48,629 nt of DNA from Clostridia bacterium (GCA_017474205.1 JAFVID010000096.1:1-48629); one strand, 5' to 3'. Counted from the first letter of the stretch, positions 25,217 to 34,959 are shown. Notes: generated from the sequence alone by a model not told the origin. Translations and numbers: made by a program.

Positions 25217-28200
25217 TTAAAAAAATGAGAATTGCAGGGACTTTGGAACATCATCAAGGACACCCATTTCACCCATAGCATCAATAACCGTTTTGTTGGC
25301 TTGGGTACGGGCGGCAATATCATCCCAGGTAGTGAAGGGGGCTTCCTTTGCGGCATCGGCAAGGGAGTGTGCCGCGGCGGCACCTACACCTGCCAAAGAA
25401 CCAAAGGGAAGACGGATTTTACCGTCCTCAACCACGTAGGCGGTGGCGGCGGATTTGTAAAGGTGAATAGGCAAGAACTCAATACCTCTCGACATGGCCT
25501 CATTGGCAATTTGCAGTGAGGTAAGTTGACTCTTTTCGGTGGCGGAGGTAAGTTTTTGTTTATCTTTAAGGTCGAGTTCGCGAATCTTATTTCGCACCGC
25601 AGTAATACCACCGCTTAACACCACTGCATCCAAATCTTCACCGCGAACGGTGAAGTAGGCGGCATAATATTCAAGGGGATGATATACCTTATACCAACCA
25701 AGACGGAGGGCTCCTATCATATAGGCGGCGGCGTGGGCTTTGGGGAACATATACTTAATTTTATAGCAGGATTCAATGTACCAATCGGGGACGTCGTTAT
25801 CCTTCATCGCCTGAATATGCTCCTCGGTAAGCAGTTTGGTCGCCTTACCTTTACGGACAATCTCCATTATCTTAAAGGCGGTTTGAGGTTCAACACCCTT
25901 GTGGATAAGATAGGTCATAATGTTATCACGGGTACCGATAACCTCAGATATGGTACAAATACCCTTTTGGATAAGTTCCTGAGCGTTACCCAGCCATACG
26001 TCGGTACCGTGGGAAAGACCCGATATCTGTAAAAGGTCGGAGAAGGTTTTAGGTTTAGATTCGGTAATCATTCCTACAACGAAGTTGGTGCCGAGTTCGG
26101 GGAGGGAAAGCGTTCCTGTAGGACACAGAATATCTGCCTCGGTTACTCCCAACGCCTCGGGGGATTCAAACAAACTCATAACCTTTTTATCGCTTAAAGA
26201 TACCGAAGAAATTGGGATACCTGTGTATTCTTCAAGATACTTACAGATGGTTGGAATATCGTGACCGAGTTCATCAAGTTTAAACAAGGTATCGTGCATT
26301 GAGTTAAAGTCGAAGTGGGTGGTAAGGGTTTCGGCATCTGCCTTATCGGCGGGGCGGTTAATGGGGCAGAAATCGTATATTTCATAACCCTTTGGTACAA
26401 CAACCATACCGCCGGGATGCTGACCCGTTGTGGTCTTAACCTCGGTGCAACCTTTGGCAAGACGCTCGGTTTCGGCACGGTTAATTATCATACCCACGTC
26501 TTCGGCATACTTTTTAGCAAAACCAAAGGCGGTTTTTTCGGCGATGGTGGATATAGTACCTGCTTTAAACACGTTTTCTCTGCCGAACAGAGTTTCGGTG
26601 TATTGATGTATTCTGCTTTGCACCTCACCCGAGAAGTTAAGGTCAATATCGGGAACCTTATCGCCCTTAAATCCAAGGAAGGTTTCAAAGGGGATATCGT
26701 GCCCGTCGCGGTTATAGGGTGTTCCGCAGTTAGGACAATCCTTTTCGGGCAGGTCAAATCCTGAACCGACACTGCCGTCGGTGATAAATTCACTGTTATG
26801 ACAGTGAGGGCAGATGTAGTGGGGGCAAAGGGGATTAACCTCCGAAATACCCGCCATTGTAGCAACGAAGGAGGAACCAACCGAACCACGGGAACCAACA
26901 AGATATCCAAGTCGGTTAGATTCGGCAACCAATTTTTGTGCCGATACGTACATAACCGAGAATCCGTTAGAAATAATTGAATCAAGTTCCTTTTTAAGTC
27001 GGGCTTCTACAATTTCGGGCATAGGGTCGCCGTAGGTTTCTTTTGCTCTTGCCCAAACCGTTTCGGTAAGAATATCATCCGAACCGGGAATATCGGGAGG
27101 AAAACTGCCTTCGGGAATGGGAATAATATCCTCCACCATATCGGCAATACGGTTAGGTGCATGAATGACAACCTCTCTTGCGGTTTCTTCATCAAGATAG
27201 GGGAACTCATCCAACATCTGACGGGTGGTGCGATAGAAAAGGGCAGGTTGGTGGTCAAAGTCTTTGAATTTTTGACCTGCCAAAAGCACCTTACGGTAAA
27301 TACCGTCACTTTCTTCGCAGAAATGAACGTCACCGGTGGCAACAACGGGAATACCGAGTTTTTTACCGATTTCGATAATTTTTATATTTATCTTTTCCAG
27401 ATCACGCATGGTATTCAGGCGTTCGTATTTTTTGAGTTGCTTTTCGTTCATATCCTCTTTGCGGAGGGTAAAAGCGTTATTGCCTGCGGGTTGGATTTCT
27501 AAATAATCATAGAATTTCGCAAGGTTACAAAGTTCCTCATCCGATTTACCCTGTGCTACCGCCTCGGCAAACTCACCCTCAATACAGGCACTGCCGAAGA
27601 TAAGACCTTCTCTGTGCTCAATAAGGTCTGACATGGTCATAAGGGGGCGGATATGGAAACTGTCAATATGGGATTTAGATATAAGTTTATACAGATTTTT
27701 AAGTCCTGTATAGTTTTTTGCGATAATGATAAAGTGATAACGCTCAATGGACTTTTTATCGGCAATAACCGAGGGGTGATGATCATCGTGAATCATATAT
27801 GCCTCAACGCCGTAGAGGATTTTCATCTCTCCGCCGTCTTTGCGAATACCTTTAACGGTATCGGCGGCAAGAGGGAAGGACTGAACAACACCGTGGTCGG
27901 TAATGGCAATGGCTTTGTGTCCGTAACTGTGGGCCTTTTTAATAAGGGTGGCAACATCGGATACCGCATCCTTCATAGACATTTTGGTATGGAGATGCAG
28001 TTCTACACGCTTTTCGGGTTCATCATCGGTCATAACGTATTCCTGAAGGGTGGAAAGGGAATAAACCTGCATAACGTTATCGTGGAAATATTCATCAAAA
28101 ATGATTTTACCCGATGCTAAAAGACAAGCACCCTTTTTGAGTTTTTTTTCAATAAGAGGGAAGGCGGGGTCCGCCTTTTCTATCATAAAAGAAAGGGTAT

Positions 28201-28978
28201 AAGAACCGGTGTTATCGGTGATATAAACTTTATAACGGAAGGAACGCTTGTCCCTCGTTTCTTTTTCTTCAATAGAGAATACCTTACCCCAAATAACGTT
28301 GGAACCGTCTTCGGGGGTAACTTCGCAAATAGGGGTGGGCTTTTTGGTGATTTTTCTACCCATAATAACCGCTGCCGATTCAAGATAAACGGGAAGTCCA
28401 TCCTTGGGAACACCCGTAAATTTTGGCTTTTTTTCTTCTTTTACAACGGGTTTTGCCATTTGGATTTTTTCCATTTTGGCGGCCATTTCTTCTTCAGAAA
28501 ATCCGGTTTTACCGTTATAGTTTATTTCGCAGGCAAATCCAAAGGCATTGAATATCTCATCACCTAAAACCTCGTTAAATGATGTGGCTTCAATACTGTC
28601 AAGACCGCCTTTTTTTATGGTGATTGTAATTGCTTTTTCGGAAACACTAACCGCAGAATCATCAAAGAATCCCTTAATCATAGGGAATTCCGAAAGGATA
28701 TCGGCAATTATCCTTTCTACTGTTTCGGCGGTGAAAAGATGGGATGGCAAATGTTTTATAATGAATACCTTTTTAAGGTTCAATGCTTCTTTAATACTGT
28801 TTGAAAGGGATGTTATATCCTCACCGAAAACAGGTTCTAAAAGGTTTAATTCCACCTTCATTGTACGGGCAACCTGGTCGCAGGTAATACCCGCAACCTG
28901 GCTGTTTTTTATAATATTGTTTACCGACTGAATGTCTATGTAATCACCAAAACATTCAGGGAATTTAAGACCGCTCAT
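25217..28978 (-). CDS. polC: DNA polymerase III PolC-type alpha subunit, apparently lacking the exonuclease domain
   Basis: 1253 aa against roughly 1430-1450 for usual PolC. Order seen: N-terminal domain (1-185), OB-fold (about 227-310), PHP domain starting VELHLHT (325-331) and ending near GVEAYMIHDDHH (390-401), then polymerase palm and fingers. The zinc site (CPHC ... CPNC), VGSRGSVGSSF, the catalytic VPDIDLNFSGE and ISGLSHGTDVWLGNAQELI are all intact. In PolC of Bacillus a DnaQ-type 3'-5' exonuclease interrupts the PHP domain at exactly 395-415; here the sequence passes straight from DDHHPSVIADKKSIERYHF to the second PHP part, and no exonuclease motif (FDxETTG) occurs anywhere. ATG at 28978 overlaps the end of ispG by 14 bases. 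Main replicative polymerase; proofreading would have to come from elsewhere. Confidence 0.93.
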   Translation of the reverse strand: MSGLKFPECFGDYIDIQSVNNIIKNSQVAGITCDQVARTMKVELNLLEPVFGEDITSLSNSIKEALNLKKVFIIKHLPSHLFTAETVERIIADILSEFPMIKGFFDDSAVSVSEKAITITIKKGGLDSIEATSFNEVLGDEIFNAFGFACEINYNGKTGFSEEEMAAKMEKIQMAKPVVKEEKKPKFTGVPKDGLPVYLESAAVIMGRKITKKPTPICEVTPEDGSNVIWGKVFSIEEKETRDKRSFRYKVYITDNTGSYTLSFMIEKADPAFPLIEKKLKKGACLLASGKIIFDEYFHDNVMQVYSLSTLQEYVMTDDEPEKRVELHLHTKMSMKDAVSDVATLIKKAHSYGHKAIAITDHGVVQSFPLAADTVKGIRKDGGEMKILYGVEAYMIHDDHHPSVIADKKSIERYHFIIIAKNYTGLKNLYKLISKSHIDSFHIRPLMTMSDLIEHREGLIFGSACIEGEFAEAVAQGKSDEELCNLAKFYDYLEIQPAGNNAFTLRKEDMNEKQLKKYERLNTMRDLEKINIKIIEIGKKLGIPVVATGDVHFCEESDGIYRKVLLAGQKFKDFDHQPALFYRTTRQMLDEFPYLDEETAREVVIHAPNRIADMVEDIIPIPEGSFPPDIPGSDDILTETVWARAKETYGDPMPEIVEARLKKELDSIISNGFSVMYVSAQKLVAESNRLGYLVGSRGSVGSSFVATMAGISEVNPLCPHYICPHCHNSEFITDGSVGSGFDLPEKDCPNCGTPYNRDGHDIPFETFLGFKGDKVPDIDLNFSGEVQSRIHQYTETLFGRENVFKAGTISTIAEKTAFGFAKKYAEDVGMIINRAETERLAKGCTEVKTTTGQHPGGMVVVPKGYEIYDFCPINRPADKADAETLTTHFDFNSMHDTLFKLDELGHDIPTICKYLEEYTGIPISSVSLSDKKVMSLFESPEALGVTEADILCPTGTLSLPELGTNFVVGMITESKPKTFSDLLQISGLSHGTDVWLGNAQELIQKGICTISEVIGTRDNIMTYLIHKGVEPQTAFKIMEIVRKGKATKLLTEEHIQAMKDNDVPDWYIESCYKIKYMFPKAHAAAYMIGALRLGWYKVYHPLEYYAAYFTVRGEDLDAVVLSGGITAVRNKIRELDLKDKQKLTSATEKSQLTSLQIANEAMSRGIEFLPIHLYKSAATAYVVEDGKIRLPFGSLAGVGAAAAHSLADAAKEAPFTTWDDIAARTQANKTVIDAMGEMGVLDDVPKSLQFSFF

Positions 28979-30017
28979 ACTTTTCAATTTCCTCCATAAG
29001 GGCAGGGAACAGCATATCTTCAGATACCTTTCTTATAACCTGACCCTTCTTGAATACTACACCGCAACCGTCACCGCCTGCAATACCTAAGTCGGCTTCC
29101 TTTGCTTCGCCGGGGCCGTTAACGATACAACCCATTATAGCAACCTTAATGTCCAAATCGTGGGACAAAAGTGCCTCTTCGACTCTGTTTGCAAGACCAA
29201 TTAAGTCGATCTGAGTTCTTCCGCAGGTGGGACAGGATACTATCTCAACGCCACCCTTGCGAAGTCCTAATACCTTAAGGAGGGTCTTGGCGGTTTCTAC
29301 CTCCTTAACGGGATTGGCTGTAAGGGAAACACGGATGGTGTTACCTATTCCGTTAAGCAAAAGTCCTCCGATACCTGCACTTGATTTAATAATACCCGAA
29401 CGTTCGGTACCTGCCTCGGTGACACCTAAATGCAGGGGATAATCTGTGTTTTGTGAAAGCAAAATATTTGCTTTGTAATTTTCTTGAACGTTGGATGACT
29501 TTACCGATAAAACAATATCGTTAAAATCATATTTTTCAAGCATCCTTGCGTTTTTAATAGCACTTTCGGCAAGGGCCTCGGCACAGGGATGACCGTACTT
29601 GTTCAGAACGTCTTTTTCGCAGGAACCGGAATTAATACCTATTCTGATAGGAATGTTTTTATTTCTGCAAGCATCTGCCACCGCCTTAATTCGGTCGGCA
29701 GAACCGATGTTACCGGGATTTATTCTGACCTTATCTACCCCCGCGGCAACACATTCAATGGCGAGTCGCCAGTCGAAATGGATATCGCACACAATGGGAA
29801 CTTTAACCGCATTTTTAAGTGCATCAATAAGTTTTACCGCAGACATATCGGGGACTGCGGCACGGATAATTTCACATCCCGCATTTTCAAGGGCTATTGC
29901 CTGTTTGACGCTACCCTCAATATCGTTTGCGGGAACATTAAGCATGGATTGCACCGAGATAGGGGCATCTCCGCCTATTTTAACGTTTCCTGCTGTAACC
30001 TGTCTTGTCAATGTCAA
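28965..30017 (-). CDS. ispG: 4-hydroxy-3-methylbut-2-enyl diphosphate synthase (flavodoxin)
   Basis: 350 aa. A TIM barrel (1-250, beginning TRQVTAGNVKIGGDAPISVQ and with the CDIHFDWRLA and RINPGNIG segments) precedes the iron-sulfur domain with SCPTCGRT and MGCIVNGPGEAKEADLGIAGG read in two parts; these cysteines and the glutamate bind the [4Fe-4S] cluster. It performs the penultimate MEP-pathway step. The start is TTG at 30017, preceded by AAAGGA; no in-frame ATG is available nearby. The gene follows the histidine kinase and overlaps polC, the usual ispG-polC pairing of Clostridia. Confidence 0.95.
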   Translation of the reverse strand: MTLTRQVTAGNVKIGGDAPISVQSMLNVPANDIEGSVKQAIALENAGCEIIRAAVPDMSAVKLIDALKNAVKVPIVCDIHFDWRLAIECVAAGVDKVRINPGNIGSADRIKAVADACRNKNIPIRIGINSGSCEKDVLNKYGHPCAEALAESAIKNARMLEKYDFNDIVLSVKSSNVQENYKANILLSQNTDYPLHLGVTEAGTERSGIIKSSAGIGGLLLNGIGNTIRVSLTANPVKEVETAKTLLKVLGLRKGGVEIVSCPTCGRTQIDLIGLANRVEEALLSHDLDIKVAIMGCIVNGPGEAKEADLGIAGGDGCGVVFKKGQVIRKVSEDMLFPALMEEIEKYERS

Positions 30018-30029
30018 TCCATCCTTTCC

Positions 30030-31472
30030 TTAATAATCGGTTTTATATATGGGGAGATTTATAGATACCGTTGTGCCGACGTGTTCGGTACTGGCAATAT
30101 CTAAAAGTCCCTTATGATTTTCAATAATTTCGTTAGCCACCGCAAGGCCGATACCTGAACCTCTGGTGGAATTTTTTGCTTTGAAGAATTTTTGTTTAAC
30201 GTGTTCCAGATCCTCGGCAGGGATACCCTTACCGTTGTCGCTTATCATAATCTGGATATGTCCGCCGTTGACAGAGGCATCAATAACAATGGTGCCTCCC
30301 TCGGGGGTGTATTTAATGGCGTTATCAATAATATTCATAAACACCTGTTGAAGTCTTATGGGGTCGCCCATAACGGGAGGAATGTTGTTGGGTTCGGTGA
30401 AGTCAATTTTAATATCGTTTCGTTTGGCGGTATCGGTAAGGGTGAGCACCGCTTCGGAAAGTTCGGCAATAACGTCGCAAAGTTCCATATTGTAGGAAAA
30501 ACGACCGCTTTGAAGTCGTGAAAAGTCGAGCAAATCCTCAACGATAACCGAAAGACGTTCGGCTTCACCTATCATAACGTCGATACCTTTTTTGGTAATT
30601 TCGGGGTCATCGAGGGATGATAGCACAGTTTCGCCCCAACCCTTAATAGCGGTTAAAGGGGTGCGAAGTTCGTGGGATACCGATGATATAAACTCATTCT
30701 TCATCTTTTCGGTGGAACCGAGTTCACCAGCCATATAGTTAATGGTATCGCAAAGCATACCAACCTCGTCCTCGCGGGATTCCGATTCAATCCTTGCTTC
30801 GAAATCACCCAAGGCAATTTGACGGGCGGTATCACTGATATTTTTAAGAGGTACGATGATAGAACGAACAAAATAAGAACCTGATATTGCCACGAGGAAG
30901 AATAGCAACGCACCAATAGCAATAACTATGGCTATTTGCAAATACATGTGGCGATATACCGATTCCAAGGAGGATATGATTTTAATTCCGCCTACGGGGA
31001 AACTGTCGTTTGATGAAGAGGTAACAACCGCCGACGCACAAATAACCTTTTCACCGCCTGAAAGGGTGGTGGTATATATTTTTTTGTGTCCTTGAATATT
31101 CATCAAAGCGGATATATCTTCCAAAACTTCGGGGGAATCGTCGCCAAAACCGCTGGTGGATATAACAAGTTCTCCTTTTGGAGATAAAAACTGAATTTCA
31201 ATCTTTTCATTGTTGTAGGAACTTTCGGTGTATTCTTTTGCCGATATTTCAAAGGTTGCAGAACTTTTCAAAGCTTCTTTTGGAAAAAGTTGAACAACCG
31301 AGGTTAAGGTGGAATCCATATAGTCATTCACCGAAGACATAGTGTAGTCATTAATCAGTATAACCGCAATGATCTCCACCAAAAAAATGACAAGAAGAAT
31401 TACGCTGAGTACGTTAAATACCCAGCGTTTAGTAAGACCTTTAATATGCCAATTCTTCATTTTCATCTTCAC
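30030..31472 (-). CDS. Membrane sensor histidine kinase
   Basis: 480 aa. Helix 1 (18-41), an extracytoplasmic sensor domain (about 42-177), helix 2 (178-200), HAMP (201-255), HisKA with SHELRTPLTAIKGW and phospho-acceptor His267, then HATPase with N box NIIDNAIKYT, G1 DNGKGI and G2 GSGIGLAV. PhoR/WalK-like layout. The start is probably GTG at 31472, eight bases after GAGG; ATG at 31466 or 31460 is possible. Pairs with the response regulator upstream. Signal unknown. Confidence 0.93.
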   Translation of the reverse strand: MKMKMKNWHIKGLTKRWVFNVLSVILLVIFLVEIIAVILINDYTMSSVNDYMDSTLTSVVQLFPKEALKSSATFEISAKEYTESSYNNEKIEIQFLSPKGELVISTSGFGDDSPEVLEDISALMNIQGHKKIYTTTLSGGEKVICASAVVTSSSNDSFPVGGIKIISSLESVYRHMYLQIAIVIAIGALLFFLVAISGSYFVRSIIVPLKNISDTARQIALGDFEARIESESREDEVGMLCDTINYMAGELGSTEKMKNEFISSVSHELRTPLTAIKGWGETVLSSLDDPEITKKGIDVMIGEAERLSVIVEDLLDFSRLQSGRFSYNMELCDVIAELSEAVLTLTDTAKRNDIKIDFTEPNNIPPVMGDPIRLQQVFMNIIDNAIKYTPEGGTIVIDASVNGGHIQIMISDNGKGIPAEDLEHVKQKFFKAKNSTRGSGIGLAVANEIIENHKGLLDIASTEHVGTTVSINLPIYKTDY

Positions 31473-31514
31473 AGAAAAAACCTCGCAACAATTTGTTTGG
31501 TATGAAGTGATAGG

Positions 31515-32213
31515 TTATACAATCCACTTATAACCCATACCCCAAACGGTAACGATATGTTCGGGATTAGAGGGATCATTTTCTATCTTCATTCTAAGAC
31601 GGCGAATATTAACGTCAACAATTTTTTCTTCGCCAAAATAACTTTCGCCCCACACTCTTCTTAAAATATCGGTACGGTCAAGGGCTTTACCGGGGTTGGA
31701 AAAGAAATATTCCATAATTTGAAATTCCACTTGGGTAAGTTCAATGGCAACGCCCTGTTTTTTAAGTCCGCGACGGCGAAGATTAAGGGAAAATTCACCC
31801 TGAATAATTTCATCGGTAACGTTTCCCGAAGGTTTAACACTGATGTCAACCCGACGACAAAGGGAAGTAACCCTTGCCACCAACTCGGAAGGGCTAAATG
31901 GTTTGGTGATATAGTCATCGGCACCTTGAGAAAGACCTGTAATTTTATCGTTTTCTTGTGCTTTTGCGGTGAGCATAATAATACCCAAACTATTACTTGC
32001 CGCTCTAAGTTCACGGCATACGGTAAGACCGTCAATTCCGGGCATCATAACATCGAGAAGCACAACGTGAAAGTTGCCCTTTTCTTCAATGAAGATTCGA
32101 AGGGCTTCTTCGCCATTTCCGGCTTCTCTAACGTCAAAACCTGCTTTTTTAAGGTTTATAACAACAAATTCTCTAATGGCGGATTCGTCTTCCACAACAA
32201 GAACTTTTTTCAT
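31515..32213 (-). CDS. OmpR/PhoB-family response regulator
   Basis: 232 aa. Receiver domain with acidic pair Glu8/Asp9, phospho-acceptor Asp54 in VLLDVMMPGIDG, and the conserved lysine in ITKPFSPSEL; then a winged-helix DNA-binding domain (about 132-232) ending in VNIRRLRMKIE and VWGMGYKW. ATG at 32213 is supported by GAGG nine bases upstream. Forms a two-component system with the kinase 42 bases downstream. Position after a PASTA kinase-like gene hints at cell-envelope sensing; targets are unknown. Confidence 0.94.
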   Translation of the reverse strand: MKKVLVVEDESAIREFVVINLKKAGFDVREAGNGEEALRIFIEEKGNFHVVLLDVMMPGIDGLTVCRELRAASNSLGIIMLTAKAQENDKITGLSQGADDYITKPFSPSELVARVTSLCRRVDISVKPSGNVTDEIIQGEFSLNLRRRGLKKQGVAIELTQVEFQIMEYFFSNPGKALDRTDILRRVWGESYFGEEKIVDVNIRRLRMKIENDPSNPEHIVTVWGMGYKWIV

Positions 32214-32232
32214 AATTATCATCCTCAAATTG

Positions 32233-32267
32233 AACCTTCGACTTCGCAAAAAACGAAGCCGAAGGTT
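32233..32267 (-). other. Stem-loop between the PASTA kinase-like gene and the response regulator
   Basis: On the minus strand AACCTTCG-G-CTTCG pairs with CGAAG-T-CGAAGGTT around a TTTTTTG loop; the single odd pair is G-U on this strand but A-C on the other, favouring a minus-strand transcript. No T-run follows, so it may be a partial terminator, processing or stability element within the operon. Confidence 0.55.
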
Positions 32268-32277
32268 ATGTGTGATA

Positions 32278-34011
32278 TTACTCCTCGGTTTCGGGATCCT
32301 CTGTGGATTCAGTTGATTCGCTGGGACCCGATTGAGCATCGGCAACCGAGATAAGAATAGCGGTATCACGGGTATATTTATTGCCCGAGATCATTTCACT
32401 GTTGAGGTGTGTAGCACTCAATACGGTTCCGGGTTTTTGGTCGGGATCATATTTTTCTTCTTTTTCAATGCAAACGAAGGAGAATCCTGCTTCATAAAGT
32501 TTAAGCATAGCTTTTTCATAGGAAAGTCCCTCAATGGAGGGGAAAGATACCTTTTCGGCACCCATGCTTACCACAACCTTGATAACCTGAACCTCTCCGT
32601 TGGAATTAATCTTTTCGTTTGCAGCGGGGGTTTGAGAAATAATAAGTCCCTCTTCAACTTGGTCGCTGTATTGTTTAGCTTCAACCACAACAACAAATTT
32701 GTTGTTAAGGGATTTTTGAACATCGGCAACGGTTTGATTTACCACGTTGGGGACTTCGATTTCGTTTACGTTAAACTCTGACACTACCGACTGAGTTTGA
32801 CTTGATTCTACGGTAGAAGACTCGACTTGTGAAGGACCTTCATCTCCACCGCAACCTAAAATACCAAGGGAGCCAAGAATAATAAGAACGACGGTAATAA
32901 TTACAACGAAGGTGCATCCAAGAGCAATAAGGGTGTAAATAACGGCTTTCTTGCGACGGTCGGTTTCTTCCTTTTTCTTTTCTTCAGAAACCGATACAAC
33001 ACCACCCTCGGCAACCCTCTTTTTGTTTTCAACGTCGGTGGTAGTAACTACGTTGGGAGCGGCTGAAAATTCATCCTTGAAACGTTCTAAAGATGAAGTT
33101 CTTTCGTTGGGAAGGAACTGCAAAGCATTTGCAAGAGCAACCATAGAATGTTTAGGAACGTTTTCCGCAATCTTTGCAGGAATAACCAAACGGTCATTGG
33201 TTGCACGTTCGGGAGCTGCGGTGGGAGCGTTTCCTACCAGGGTACGATAGATAATAGATGCAAAACCATAAACGTCGGTCCAAGGACCAATGGTACCTTC
33301 GTAGCCATACTGTTCAATGGCGGAATATCCCGCATAAAGTTGTTCTTTAAGTTCGGAACGTGCTGAACGTGCTTCGGGAATACAAAAATCAATAACTCTT
33401 ATCTTGCCGTCTTTGCCCACCAAAAGATTTTCGGGGGAGAGGCCGTCGTGCTCGATACCTACGTTATGAAGAGCAATAAGGGATGTAAGTACAGGCATCA
33501 AAAGGGAACGACATTGTTCGTAGTTTAAACTGCCACCGTTGCGAATAAGGAAATCGTTAAGGGTAATGCTTTCGCAGTACTCAGAAACGGTATAGGCGGT
33601 ACCACCCAATTCAAAAATATCGTAGATAGGCATAAGGGAGGAAAGGTCTCTCATTCTTGCCAATCTTTTAGAAAGGGTAAGGAAATCTCCTAAATATTTG
33701 TTGTAGAGGAGGGTGCAGTCGGCGATAGGTTTAAGTTCCCAAGTGGAAAGATCTCTTTCGCAAAGGGTAAGGGGCAAAAATTCGCGGATAAGTACCGCAG
33801 AATCGTTTTTACAGTCCCAACCCATATATGTAGCGCCTTCTCCGTTTTTGGAAATAATACTACCAACGATATAGCGTTCTGCCAAACGGGTTCTTACAGG
33901 GAGATAGGGTGCACCTTGATCATCCTCAGCCCCTTTATGACAGTGGGGACAAACAAGTTCGGTTCCTTTGTCTTTCATACAGTGCATACAAAGATTGTTA
34001 ATATCTTGCAT
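32278..34011 (-). CDS. PASTA-domain Ser/Thr protein kinase-like protein, probable pseudokinase
   Basis: 577 aa. N-terminal zinc ribbon (Cys8, 11, 21, 24), kinase-like domain (about 45-315), membrane helix (356-385) and two extracellular PASTA domains (about 417-483 and 486-557) with an acidic Ser/Thr-rich tail. The kinase fold is degenerate: the VAIK lysine is Arg76 (VLIR), the HRD motif reads HDG (188-190) so the catalytic Asp is Gly, DFG is DFC (208-210), and the APE motif is AIE. It may bind peptidoglycan or lipid II fragments outside and act as a scaffold inside. ATG at 34011 has AAGGAG eight bases before it. In one operon with a two-component system. An active but divergent kinase cannot be excluded. 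Confidence 0.85.
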   Translation of the reverse strand: MQDINNLCMHCMKDKGTELVCPHCHKGAEDDQGAPYLPVRTRLAERYIVGSIISKNGEGATYMGWDCKNDSAVLIREFLPLTLCERDLSTWELKPIADCTLLYNKYLGDFLTLSKRLARMRDLSSLMPIYDIFELGGTAYTVSEYCESITLNDFLIRNGGSLNYEQCRSLLMPVLTSLIALHNVGIEHDGLSPENLLVGKDGKIRVIDFCIPEARSARSELKEQLYAGYSAIEQYGYEGTIGPWTDVYGFASIIYRTLVGNAPTAAPERATNDRLVIPAKIAENVPKHSMVALANALQFLPNERTSSLERFKDEFSAAPNVVTTTDVENKKRVAEGGVVSVSEEKKKEETDRRKKAVIYTLIALGCTFVVIITVVLIILGSLGILGCGGDEGPSQVESSTVESSQTQSVVSEFNVNEIEVPNVVNQTVADVQKSLNNKFVVVVEAKQYSDQVEEGLIISQTPAANEKINSNGEVQVIKVVVSMGAEKVSFPSIEGLSYEKAMLKLYEAGFSFVCIEKEEKYDPDQKPGTVLSATHLNSEMISGNKYTRDTAILISVADAQSGPSESTESTEDPETEE

Positions 34012-34053
34012 TATGCTCACTCCTTAAAAATAGGAAAATTTTATATTTGTTAA

Positions 34054-34782
34054 TTATTCATCCATATCCCAGTTGTGCCAAACTGCTTGGACATCGTCGT
34101 TTTCTTCAAGCATATCAATAAGGCGTTCCATCTTTTTAATAGAATCCTCATTGGTGAGTTTGGTTTCGGTGGATGCAACGTATTCTACCTCGGCAGAGAT
34201 GAAGGAATATCCTTTAGCATCGAGAGCATCACGAACAAGTCCTAAATCGTTGGGAGGGGTGATGATTTCGAAAATTTCTTCCTCTGCAGAGAAATCATCT
34301 GCACCTGCTTCAAGAGCATCTTCCATAACGGTATCTTCATCAAGACCTTCGGCGTTAATGCGAAGAATACCAAGACGGTTAAACATAAACATAACCGAGC
34401 CGTTTTGACCAAGGTTACCACCGTTTTTATCAAAATAATGGCGCATATCACCAGCGGTACGATTGCGGTTGTCGGTGAGGGCTTCTACAACAACGGCGAT
34501 ACCGTCGGGACCGTAACCTTCGTAGATAAGTTCTTCGTAGGTGCTTCCGTCGGTTTCACCTGCAGCTTTTTTAATAATACGCTCGATATTTTCGTTAGGC
34601 ACGTTGTTTGCCTTTGCCTTTGCAATACAGTCCTTAAGGCGAGAGTTGTTTGCGGGGTCGGGACCGCCGTCACGAACAATAATGGCCATTTCTCTACCGA
34701 TTTTGGTGAAGATTTTTGCCTTTTGAGCGTCGGTTTTTTCTTTCTTTCTTTTAATGTTGTTCCATTTGGAGTGTCCGGACAT
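34054..34782 (-). CDS. YebC/PmpR family translation or transcription factor
   Basis: 242 aa, full length. The N-terminal signature SGHSKWNNIKRKKEKTDAQK and the AGDMRHYFDKNGGNLG segment are diagnostic. The family was named as a transcription regulator and more recently linked to translation of proline-rich stretches; the acidic surface fits either. AAAGGA precedes the ATG at a long spacing. First gene of a probable yebC-kinase-RR-HK-ispG-polC transcript. Confidence 0.93.
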   Translation of the reverse strand: MSGHSKWNNIKRKKEKTDAQKAKIFTKIGREMAIIVRDGGPDPANNSRLKDCIAKAKANNVPNENIERIIKKAAGETDGSTYEELIYEGYGPDGIAVVVEALTDNRNRTAGDMRHYFDKNGGNLGQNGSVMFMFNRLGILRINAEGLDEDTVMEDALEAGADDFSAEEEIFEIITPPNDLGLVRDALDAKGYSFISAEVEYVASTETKLTNEDSIKKMERLIDMLEENDDVQAVWHNWDMDE

Positions 34783-34821
34783 TGTAAAATCATTCCTTTT
34801 GAAAAATAAATATACGAATAC

Positions 34822-34850
34822 ACTATATCACAACACCAAAAATAAATCAA
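34822..34850 (-). promoter_or_regulatory. Promoter for the yebC operon
   Basis: Minus strand: TTGATT (34850-34845), 17-base spacer, TATAGT (34827-34822) with extended -10 TG. The only good promoter I see ahead of the yebC-to-polC run. Confidence 0.7.
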
Positions 34851-34929
34851 GATTTTTGTAAAAATATATTATAGGAAATATAATTTATTATATATATCAA
34901 TAAAATGTGATATTTTTTTCAAAAAAGGG

Positions 34930-34959
34930 TTGTTATTTGCGGTAGGGTTGTGGTATAAT
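34930..34959 (+). promoter_or_regulatory. Promoter for the PHP phosphoesterase gene
   Basis: TTGTTA (34930-34935), 18-base spacer, consensus TATAAT (34954-34959) with extended -10 TG at 34951-34952. The leader that follows can fold a small GGTGGA/TCCACC hairpin (34981-35006) before the ribosome site. The 250-base gap here otherwise holds only A/T-rich sequence. Confidence 0.65.
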
